From assembly GCF_000725345.1 (NCBI RefSeq), contig NZ_CP008852.1:1765693-1829692 (forward strand): a stretch of 64,000 bases of DNA, written 5' to 3'. The position numbers and the translations under genes were made by a program. The notes beneath the pieces are model-generated. The model was not told the DNA's origin and did no database searches. It saw only the letters and a program-made list of their open reading frames with translations. The stretch is from Pelosinus sp. UFO1. Lineage in GTDB: Bacteria; Bacillota; Negativicutes; DSM-13327. Positions 57,326-64,000 of this stretch are shown here, in pieces. Position 1 is the stretch's first letter. Each line of letters opens with the position of its first letter.

Positions 57326-58624
57326 TTGGACCCTGCGTCGATCTTGTTTAATATTTTTTTAGTTTTATTGTTAGTTATATTGAATGGATTCTTTGTAGCA
57401 GCTGAGTTTGCTATGGTTAAGGTTAGGAGTAGTCGAATCGAAACGTTAGTTTCGGAAGGCAATCTGAAAGCAAAATTTGCACAACGGTTAACAAAAAACT
57501 TAGATGCCTATTTATCAGCTTGTCAGTTTGGTATCACTCTTGCTTCTCTTGGATTGGGTTGGGTTGGAGAACCAGCGGTAGCTAAGATGCTTACGCCGAT
57601 TCTCTCCGTATTCGGTTTTTCTGAGCAAACAATTGAGACAATTTCCTTTACCATCGCCTTTTCTGTGATTACTTCCCTTCATATTATTTTAGGGGAACTA
57701 GCACCAAAATCATTGGCAATTCAAAAAGCAGAGCAAATTACCATGTGGACAGCACCACCCTTAATTGGTTTTTACAAAATTATGTACCCATTTATTTGGT
57801 TTATGAATGGAACGGCAAATAAGTTTCTAAAATCTTTAGGACTTGAACATGCAACGGATAGTGAATCTGCTCATACAGAGCAAGAGATACGCATCCTTAT
57901 GGAAGAGAGCCATAAACAAGGCTTTATTAATCAAACAGAATTAACGTTAATGGACAATATATTTGATTTTGCGGAGAAACATGCCCACGAAATAATGATT
58001 CCCCGTACAGATATGATATGCTTAGACATAAAAAAAACTAATGAGGAAAACCTAGATATTGCATTACGTGAGGAAAAAACGCGTTATCCAGTATGTGATT
58101 CCAATAAAGATGATATCATTGGTTTTGTTCATATTAAAGACTTGCTTACACCCATTGCATTAGGGGAGGCACCTGCATTGCAGGATATTACGAGAGAAAT
58201 ACTAGCCGTACCCGAAAATATGCAAATTAGTGCTGTTTTGAAACTTATGCAAAAGAATAAATCGCAAATCGCGATTGCGGTAGATGAGTATGGTGGCACA
58301 GCTGGACTTGTCACAGTAAAGGATATTCTTGAAGAGATCGTAGGTGAAATGCAAGATGAGTTTGATGACGAGCGTCCTTTAATTGAGATGCAGGATTCCA
58401 ATGCTCATATTGTAGATGGAAAGATATTAATTGAAGAATTTAATGACTTTTTTGATTTAAAACTTCAATCGGATGATGTGGATACTCTTGGCGGTTGGAT
58501 TTGTGCTAGAACAGAATTGCCATTAGAGGTTAATCGCAAGATTACCTACGAAGGGTATGAGTTCATTATTACAGAAGCTGATAATATGCGCGTCAATCGA
58601 GTGCTCGTTAGGAAAAAGGAATAG
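57326..58624 (+). CDS. CNNM/CorC-type membrane protein (DUF21, CBS pair, CorC_HlyC)
   Basis: 432 residues from TTG. DUF21/CNNM transmembrane domain with four hydrophobic segments (FNIFLVLLLVILNGFFVAAEFAMVKVR, residues 5-195), a CBS pair (IMIPRTDMICLD; TRYPVCDSNKDDIIGFVHIKDLL; IAVDEYGGTAGLVTVKDILEEIVGE) and a C-terminal CorC_HlyC domain. Often annotated hemolysin-like, but the family is linked to Mg2+/Co2+ transport. The start codon has only a modest ribosome site. Confidence 0.9.
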   Translation: MDPASILFNIFLVLLLVILNGFFVAAEFAMVKVRSSRIETLVSEGNLKAKFAQRLTKNLDAYLSACQFGITLASLGLGWVGEPAVAKMLTPILSVFGFSEQTIETISFTIAFSVITSLHIILGELAPKSLAIQKAEQITMWTAPPLIGFYKIMYPFIWFMNGTANKFLKSLGLEHATDSESAHTEQEIRILMEESHKQGFINQTELTLMDNIFDFAEKHAHEIMIPRTDMICLDIKKTNEENLDIALREEKTRYPVCDSNKDDIIGFVHIKDLLTPIALGEAPALQDITREILAVPENMQISAVLKLMQKNKSQIAIAVDEYGGTAGLVTVKDILEEIVGEMQDEFDDERPLIEMQDSNAHIVDGKILIEEFNDFFDLKLQSDDVDTLGGWICARTELPLEVNRKITYEGYEFIITEADNMRVNRVLVRKKE

Positions 58625-58634
58625 AGAATATTTC

Positions 58635-58664
58635 ACCCCTCGCAGACAGTGCGAGGGGTTTTCC
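58635..58664 (+). terminator. Terminator after CNNM/CorC gene
   Basis: Stem ACCCCTCGC/GCGAGGGGT with a T-rich tail. Confidence 0.87.
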
Positions 58665-58705
58665 TATAACCACTTAGAATATTAAAATAAAATTCTAAAA
58701 ATTCC

Positions 58706-58941
58706 GTAATATTAGCAGTCCAGAGGATCAGAAACTTATTTCTGATGCTGCCGCTGAATCAGTTGCATATGAAAAAAAATTATGGGCTGATTTTACTGCT
58801 ACATCGCTTAAAGAATTGGAGGAAAAAGGCGTAGTAATTTCTAAGCCTGATAAAGAGCCTTTCCGCCAAGCTGTAGCTCCAATGTACGCTAAATTCCCTG
58901 AATATAAAGAAATAGTTGCACAAATCCAAGCAGTTAAATAA
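58706..58941 (+). pseudogene. C-terminal remnant of a TRAP transporter DctP binding protein
   Basis: About 77 codons without a start codon context read as the end of a DctP-type solute receptor: ISSPEDQKLISDAAAES, EKKLWADF, LEEKGVVISKPDKEPFRQA and KFPEYKEIVAQIQAVK then stop. The rest of the gene and the DctQ/DctM partners are absent. A terminator (58957-58987) still follows it. Confidence 0.82.
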
Positions 58942-58956
58942 AGGAATGGGTAATGA

Positions 58957-58987
58957 AAAGACCTTACAGATTGTAAGGTCTTTTTTC
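58957..58987 (+). terminator. Terminator after DctP remnant
   Basis: Stem AAAGACCTTAC/GTAAGGTCTTT with T6. Confidence 0.85.
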
Positions 58988-59104
58988 TATTACTACTTTA
59001 CATACAAAGGTTTTAAGGGTATTATTTGTCATACTTTCTTTAATATGTAATAAGTTAATGTTATACTTGTAGCAGATAAAACTTGATGGAAGTCAGGTGG
59101 GAAA

Positions 59105-59746
59105 ATGAGTTTGTTTTCTTTATTAAAAGATCGAGCAGACTTCTTCAGCGAGCTAATCGTGCAGCATATTATACTATCTATGATCTCCATAGGATTTATT
59201 ACAATCATCGGGGTTGTCGTCGGTGTTGTGATAACAAGAAACAAATCTGTAGCACGCATTGTAATAGGAGTTACGAATTTTTTATATACGATACCCTCTA
59301 TCGCCTTATTTGGTTTTTTAGTATCCATTACAGGCATCGGAAATAAAAGTGCAATTATTGCTCTTGTAGTATATGGATTATTGCCAATTATAAGGAATAC
59401 ATATGTAGGGATAACTGAAGTTGATAAGGAGATCGTAGAATCTGCTGTTGGAATGGGAAGTACAGAAGCTCAATTGTTGTTTCATGTACAAATTCCTCTT
59501 GCATTGCCTGTCATTATGGCAGGATTTAGAACCATGGTTGTAATGACGATTGCTCTCGGGGGAATTGCTTCCTTTATAGGAGCTGGTGGGCTTGGAGTTG
59601 CTATCTGGCGAGGCATAACTACCAATAATCCTGAAATGACGATAGCAGGAAGTTTGCTAGTTGCTCTATTGGCTTTACTTTCCGACTTTGTACTGGAGTT
59701 AGCAGAAAAAAGATTGCATCTTAAAATATTAGGGCGTCAGAAATAG
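59105..59746 (+). CDS. Osmoprotectant ABC transporter permease (OpuCB-like)
   Basis: 213 residues, about five to six transmembrane segments. Permease signature VGMGSTEAQLLFHVQIPLALPVIMAGFRTM (EAA loop). The gene order permease, binding protein, ATPase with 5-12 base gaps forms one operon for glycine betaine, choline or carnitine-type solutes. GGTGGGAAA precedes the ATG. Confidence 0.9.
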   Translation: MSLFSLLKDRADFFSELIVQHIILSMISIGFITIIGVVVGVVITRNKSVARIVIGVTNFLYTIPSIALFGFLVSITGIGNKSAIIALVVYGLLPIIRNTYVGITEVDKEIVESAVGMGSTEAQLLFHVQIPLALPVIMAGFRTMVVMTIALGGIASFIGAGGLGVAIWRGITTNNPEMTIAGSLLVALLALLSDFVLELAEKRLHLKILGRQK

Positions 59747-59758
59747 GAGGGGATTATA

Positions 59759-60652
59759 GTGAAAAACAGATTGGTAGTAGTGATGATTACCGTGATTCTT
59801 GTTTTTATCGCTGCGGGTTGTAGTCCTAGTTCTAGTCAAAAGTCGGTGGTAGTTGCATCTAAGCCTCATACGGAACAATATGTTTTAGCGGAACTAATTA
59901 CCCAATTAATTGAAGGAGATTCTGATATTAAGGTTGTGCAAAAGCTGGGGATTGGTGGCGGGACAGCTAACATACAGCCTGCTATTCTAAAGGGTGAAAT
60001 TGATATATATCCAGAATATACAGGAACAGGCTGGTTATATGTGTTGAAGGAGAAACCTGAAAGTGATTCAAGTAAGCTATATGAGGAATTAAAAAGTAAA
60101 TATATTGAGCAATATAATATCAAATGGCTTGGTTTATATGGTTTTAATGATACCTATGCCTTAGCGGTAAAAAAATCGGTTGCTGATAAGTATAATTTAG
60201 TTACTTATTCCGACCTTGCAAAAGTCAGCGAAAATCTAGCTTTTTGTGCAGAAGCTGATTTTTATGAGCGGGAAGATGGGTTTAAGGGGCTTGAAAAAAC
60301 ATACAACTATCACTTTAAAGATAAGAAAGAAATCGATATTGGTCTAAAATATGAGGCAATCGATTCTGGACAAGTTGATGTAATAAATGCCTTCTCCACA
60401 GATGGATTGTTAAAGAAATACGATTTAAAAGTGTTAAAGGATGACAAAAACTTTTTTCCTTCTTATTTTGCAGCAACTGTTGTGAGAAATGATACATTGA
60501 AGAAGTATCCTGAATTAGAGAAAATATTAGGAAAGTTAGATGGGCAAATTAGTGAAGAAGAAATGATAGAAATGAATTATGCTGTGGAAAAGGATAAGAA
60601 GGATCCAAAAGAAGTAGCAAAAGCATTCTTAATTAAAAAGGGATTAAAATAA
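59759..60652 (+). CDS. Osmoprotectant ABC transporter binding lipoprotein (OpuCC-like)
   Basis: 297 residues from GTG with AGGAGGGG upstream. Lipobox AAGC at about residue 20, then the OpuAC-type fold ([48 protein letters not shown]). The EYTGT and aromatic positions resemble quaternary-ammonium binding sites. Confidence 0.9.
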   Translation: MKNRLVVVMITVILVFIAAGCSPSSSQKSVVVASKPHTEQYVLAELITQLIEGDSDIKVVQKLGIGGGTANIQPAILKGEIDIYPEYTGTGWLYVLKEKPESDSSKLYEELKSKYIEQYNIKWLGLYGFNDTYALAVKKSVADKYNLVTYSDLAKVSENLAFCAEADFYEREDGFKGLEKTYNYHFKDKKEIDIGLKYEAIDSGQVDVINAFSTDGLLKKYDLKVLKDDKNFFPSYFAATVVRNDTLKKYPELEKILGKLDGQISEEEMIEMNYAVEKDKKDPKEVAKAFLIKKGLK

Positions 60653-60657
60653 GTATT

Positions 60658-61611
60658 ATGATACGATTTGAAAATATAGTGAAATCATATGGTGAAAAAA
60701 CAGTACTAAAAAATCTTACTATTTCTATAAACAAAGGTGAATTTATTACATTGATTGGGTCATCAGGTTGCGGTAAAACAACGATATTAAAACTAATTAA
60801 TGGATTGATTAAGCCTGATAGTGGAAAGGTCTGGATTAATAATCAAGATCTTTCTGCGCAAGACTTAATTGAAATGAGAAGAAATATTGGCTATGTAATT
60901 CAAAATGTAGGCTTATTTCCTCATTTTACGATTGCCGATAATATTAGCTACGTGTTAAAACTAAAGCAAGTTGATAAAGTAAATGCAAGGCAAAGGGTGG
61001 AAGTACTAATTAACCTTGTAGGCCTTGATAAGAGTTATTTACAGAAATATCCGTGGCAATTAAGTGGGGGGCAGAAGCAAAGGGTTGGCGTAGCACGTGC
61101 CTTGGCCGCTGATCCAGAAATCATCTTAATGGATGAGCCTTTTGGTGCGGTGGACGAACTTACACGAAGGTCCTTGCAAGACGAGATACAAAATATACAT
61201 AGGAAACTTGGTAAAACGATCGTGTTTGTAACCCATGATATTGAAGAAGCTATTAAACTTGGCAATCGTATTGTCTTGCTAAATGAGGGGGAGATTGAGC
61301 AGATTGGTACAAAAAAGGAATTAATTTTCTCCCCGAAAAACGATTTTGTTAGGAATTTCTTTGGAAACCGAAATTTTGTAGCTTACCTTAATACTACCAA
61401 GATAAAAGAAGTATTTAATCCTTTATCTAGGGAGGAGGCAAAGGATTATGAAGAAATGCCCTATGCTTTTGCTGATGATACCCTTACTGAGGGAATAAAA
61501 ATTATTTTTAATCAAGGCGTAAACAAAATCGCAGTTCGAGATGAAGAGAATAAGGTGATCGGTGAGTTTGGTTTTAATTTTCTAAAGCAATGCAGTAAGA
61601 GTAGATGCTGA
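60658..61611 (+). CDS. Osmoprotectant ABC transporter ATPase (OpuCA-like)
   Basis: 317 residues. Walker [10 protein letters not shown], signature LSGGQKQR, Walker [17 protein letters not shown]-loop VTHDIEEAI. The C-terminal 80 residues ([25 protein letters not shown]) look like a single reduced CBS domain rather than the usual pair. Third gene of the operon. Confidence 0.9.
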   Translation: MIRFENIVKSYGEKTVLKNLTISINKGEFITLIGSSGCGKTTILKLINGLIKPDSGKVWINNQDLSAQDLIEMRRNIGYVIQNVGLFPHFTIADNISYVLKLKQVDKVNARQRVEVLINLVGLDKSYLQKYPWQLSGGQKQRVGVARALAADPEIILMDEPFGAVDELTRRSLQDEIQNIHRKLGKTIVFVTHDIEEAIKLGNRIVLLNEGEIEQIGTKKELIFSPKNDFVRNFFGNRNFVAYLNTTKIKEVFNPLSREEAKDYEEMPYAFADDTLTEGIKIIFNQGVNKIAVRDEENKVIGEFGFNFLKQCSKSRC

Positions 61612-61650
61612 TAAGATGCAATTAAGATAATAATGTTAGGAGTGCTAATT

Positions 61651-62085
61651 ATGGAAAAAAATATAGAATGGCTGAAAAAGAATTTGGTTACGATTTATGA
61701 TCAAAATCCATATATTAATTTATTGGATATTCAGATAGATACATTAAAAGAGGGGCAAGCAGAGCTTGGTATGCCAGTTATTGCAGGTAAGCATACTAAC
61801 TTATACAATATTGCCCATGGGGGAGCCTTGGCTTCACTAGCCGATACTGTAATGGGCGTTGCATGTGCTACAACGGGAAAAAAAGTAGTTACTCTGGATC
61901 TGAATATGAATTTTATAAAAGGTGCAATACCTCAATCTGAAATTAAGGCTTATGGAAAAGTCGTGCATAATGGGAAAAGTACAATGGTAGCAGAAGGCGA
62001 AATTTTTGATAGGGAAAAGCAGTTACTTGTAAAAGCGCGAGCTACTTTTTTCGTTACAGGTATGTTTGAAGAAGAAAAAGAATAG
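61651..62085 (+). CDS. PaaI-family hotdog thioesterase
   Basis: 144 residues. NLYNIAHGGALASLADTVMGVAC contains the HGG active-site motif of the PaaI/YigI hotdog fold; VTLDLNMNFIKGA and VAEGEIFDREKQLLVKARATFFV complete it. It hydrolyses acyl-CoA, possibly phenylacetyl-type. Start 61651 follows AGGAGTGC. Terminator at 62094-62122. Confidence 0.87.
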   Translation: MEKNIEWLKKNLVTIYDQNPYINLLDIQIDTLKEGQAELGMPVIAGKHTNLYNIAHGGALASLADTVMGVACATTGKKVVTLDLNMNFIKGAIPQSEIKAYGKVVHNGKSTMVAEGEIFDREKQLLVKARATFFVTGMFEEEKE

Positions 62086-62093
62086 AAAAAAAG

Positions 62094-62122
62094 ACGCCTA
62101 TCTTTAGTGATAGGCGTTTATT
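62094..62122 (+). terminator. Terminator after thioesterase
   Basis: Stem ACGCCTATC/GATAGGCGT, 6-base loop, T-rich tail. Confidence 0.82.
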
Positions 62123-62250
62123 TGTTAAAATGTCTGAAATTCTCTTTACAAGAACGTTTGTTTGCTTTAGTATAAAAAGGCAAACTAATGTTCGTAATGT
62201 TTTCGCTACGCTAAACGATACTGCATAAGTCGTACTACACAATGAAATAG

Positions 62251-62589
62251 GTGATTATTTTCAATTGGGCGATACATATTATTATTGGTCTTTTTTTTAG
62301 CATGGAATTCGCCAATCAGCCAACGGATATTCTTTTTATCATGATTGGTAGCTTGTTGCCGGATATTGATCACCGCAGGTCGATGGTGGGTAGGTTGAAT
62401 ATCTTTGTGAAATTTATGAGTCATCGAGGTTTTTGTCACACACTAGTAGGGTGTATTGTACTGTCTCTTCCTTTTTTATTGATTCAAGGCGCGGCGCCTT
62501 ATGTTTTCTTAGGGGGAGTTTCTCATCTGTTCGGAGATCGGTTGCAATCTGCATATAGTTCAAAAATGTTTAGAATTAAAGGTTGGTAA
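62251..62589 (+). CDS. Small DUF457/YdjM-type membrane-bound hydrolase
   Basis: 112 residues from GTG. Three hydrophobic segments and a metal-binding layout (HIIIGLFFSMEF; GSLLPDIDHRRS; SHRGFCHTLVG; GGVSHLFGDRL) typical of the LexA-regulated YdjM/DUF457 family of predicted metal-dependent hydrolases, but shorter than usual. The ribosome site is weak. Confidence 0.75.
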   Translation: MIIFNWAIHIIIGLFFSMEFANQPTDILFIMIGSLLPDIDHRRSMVGRLNIFVKFMSHRGFCHTLVGCIVLSLPFLLIQGAAPYVFLGGVSHLFGDRLQSAYSSKMFRIKGW

Positions 62590-62601
62590 ATTCATAAATT
62601 T

Positions 62602-62778
62602 TTATTGAGGAAATAGGATACTATAAATAAGAATAATTGCAATAGCTAGTCCAGAAAGGGAAAATAAAATTGCCTTTCTAGTTTGGTGCTGCTGATAGTT
62701 ATACATTCCGACCCAAAGCAGGGTTAGAGATAATAATAGTCCACCTAACATGGAAGAGTAATAAATTAATGTTTCCAA
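62602..62778 (-). CDS. Small two-helix membrane protein
   Basis: About 58 residues with two transmembrane segments (MLGGLLLSLTLLWVGMY and AILFSLSGLAIAIILIYSIL) joined by a charged turn (NYQQHQTRK). TTG at 62778 has AAAGGATG at good spacing; the ATG at 62787 overlaps that site. No family recognised. Confidence 0.6.
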   Translation of the reverse strand: METLIYYSSMLGGLLLSLTLLWVGMYNYQQHQTRKAILFSLSGLAIAIILIYSILFPQ

Positions 62779-62994
62779 TATAAACATCCTTTCCGTACTA
62801 ATATAGGAATTATGAATACGTGCATCTATTATTTTCTCATTTTACACTGTTAGCGTCAATCTTTTAATCAATATCGCATATAGTATTGTCGTGGTGTTTC
62901 TATCGATACTTGCTAAAAATATGCATATTGCAGGACGTTTTTCCGGTTATAACGAATATCTATAGGAATGAAATTTTTGAAAAGAGGTAATGGC

Positions 62995-64000
62995 ATGGAT
63001 TTGATAAAAGGAAATCTGTATAACGGCTTTCGTTTAGAAGAAGAAAAGAAGCTTGATGATATAAATTCGCTAGCCAGGACATTTTATCACGAAAAAAGTG
63101 GCGCGCGGTTATTATACTTGCAAAATGATGATGATAATAAGGTATTTTCTATTACGTTTCGCACCCCGCCAGAAGATAGTACTGGGGTTGCTCATATAAT
63201 AGAACATTCTGTATTGTGTGGATCTCGTAAATTTCCCTTAAAGGAACCATTTGTTGAATTAATAAAAGGTTCATTAAATACGTATCTAAATGCGATGACT
63301 TTTCCTGATAAGACCATGTATCCTGTTGCTAGCCGTAATGCCAAGGATTTTCGCAATTTAATGGATGTATATATGGATGCCGTGTTTTATCCAAATATAT
63401 ACAAAACTCCAGAAACTTTAATGCAGGAAGGGTGGCATTATGAACTAGAGGATAAAGATGGTGAAGTGACTTATAAGGGCGTTGTCTATAACGAGATGAA
63501 AGGTGTTTTTTCCTCGCCTGATGCCATTTTAGAAAAGAAAAATTTTGAATCCTTGTTTCCTGATACAGCCTATGGAGTAGAATCTGGTGGTGATCCTGAG
63601 TTCATTCCTGAACTAACACAAGAAAAATTCATTGATTTTCACAAAAAGTATTATCATCCATCTAATGGCTATATCTTTTTATATGGTGATATGGACATTC
63701 TTGATAATCTTAAATTTATTGATGAAGCCTATTTGCAAAACTTTGAAAAGATCCAAATCAATTCTGAGATTGCAATGCAGAGTGCTTTCCCTCAAAGGGT
63801 AGAAAAAACTTTTGAGTATTCTATTGCCCCTAGTGAAACTACAGAAGATAAAACATTTATTAGTAGGAACTTTGTCTTAGGGAAAGCAACGAATTCTGAA
63901 ATAAGCTTGGCCTTTCAAGTATTAGAGTACTTGCTTTTAGAAACTCCAGCAGCTCCCCTGAGAAATGCGTTAATCGAGGCAGGATTAGGGAAAGATGTAG
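62995..64000 (+). CDS. M16C metallopeptidase (presequence-protease-like), partial
   Basis: 335 codons visible, continuing past the window. Inverted zinc motif in AHIIEHSVLCGSRKFPLKEPF (HxxEH), the distal Glu region in VVYNEMKGVFSSPD, and SLNTYLNAMTFPDKTMYPVAS match the PreP/Cym1-like M16C group, usually about 970 residues. AAGAGGTAA lies before the ATG. It degrades peptides in a closed chamber. Confidence 0.93.
   Translation, partial: MDLIKGNLYNGFRLEEEKKLDDINSLARTFYHEKSGARLLYLQNDDDNKVFSITFRTPPEDSTGVAHIIEHSVLCGSRKFPLKEPFVELIKGSLNTYLNAMTFPDKTMYPVASRNAKDFRNLMDVYMDAVFYPNIYKTPETLMQEGWHYELEDKDGEVTYKGVVYNEMKGVFSSPDAILEKKNFESLFPDTAYGVESGGDPEFIPELTQEKFIDFHKKYYHPSNGYIFLYGDMDILDNLKFIDEAYLQNFEKIQINSEIAMQSAFPQRVEKTFEYSIAPSETTEDKTFISRNFVLGKATNSEISLAFQVLEYLLLETPAAPLRNALIEAGLGKDV

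Noticed and set aside
59083-59346. Alternative frame overlapping the OpuCB-like permease start
   Set aside because: The permease frame carries the family motifs; the overlapping frame is low-complexity and has no support.

Overview
The window looks like the chromosome of an anaerobic, spore-forming, diderm Firmicute of the Negativicutes (Sporomusaceae type, for example the Pelosinus/Sporomusa group). This is inferred from three things. Firmicute-style regulation is present: a T-box leader, PyrR-type attenuators, consensus sigma-A promoters and strong AGGAGG ribosome sites. Outer-membrane functions are also present: a porin-like beta-barrel protein and an RND pump with its periplasmic adaptor. 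Finally there is a CBO0543-type spore-former membrane protein. No rRNA or CRISPR array is visible.

Left part (1-24.97 kb). A partial AraC regulator is divergent from an MFS transporter. Then come a GGDEF cyclase, a histidine phosphatase, and a sodium:solute symporter behind an unusual T-box leader with two antiterminator modules and a predicted Phe specifier. These are followed by an ABC exporter, a flavodoxin/ferredoxin protein, an exported Ntn hydrolase and a Tat-exported phosphoesterase. A LysR regulator precedes a catabolic-looking cluster (alpha/beta hydrolase, DcuC-type carrier, M20 peptidase, membrane-anchored hydrolase, porin, lipoprotein hydrolase). Relics follow, including a chemoreceptor tail and a GTCG-rich repeat-like stretch, then an EVE protein, ung, a DUF815 ATPase and a phosphoribosyltransferase.

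Pyrimidine operon (25.1-35.1 kb). pyrB-pyrC-carA-carB-pyrK-pyrD-pyrF-pyrE encode the complete route from bicarbonate and glutamine to UMP. Two successive promoter plus PyrR-type attenuator units lie upstream, and no pyrR gene is in the window.

tRNA-Trp island (35.4-43.04 kb). A tRNA cluster (Asp-Gly-Trp) ends in a tRNA-Trp that is duplicated exactly, as an 83-bp direct repeat, 7.6 kb downstream. Between the copies lie a twice-frameshifted tyrosine recombinase and strongly AT-rich cargo: a KAP-family P-loop NTPase, a small gene behind a near-copy of the KAP promoter/operator, and several membrane proteins of unknown family, most ending in their own terminator. This is the best candidate for an undescribed system; a phage-defence role is a hypothesis only. 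A second integrase tail just beyond the right tRNA copy, and duplicated terminators, point to an older second insertion at the same tRNA.

Right part (43.3-64 kb). A TetR-controlled RND pump with twin operators is followed by an EmrB/QacA-type exporter, an SsuABC/TauABC-type uptake system, an unrecognised protein, a CheY-like regulator and a second tRNA cluster (Asp-Phe-Gly-Cys-Leu). Then come an L-fucose-isomerase-fold protein, a CorC/HlyC-type membrane protein, a TRAP-transporter DctP relic, an osmoprotectant ABC system, a PaaI-like thioesterase, and the start of an M16C metallopeptidase that runs off the end.
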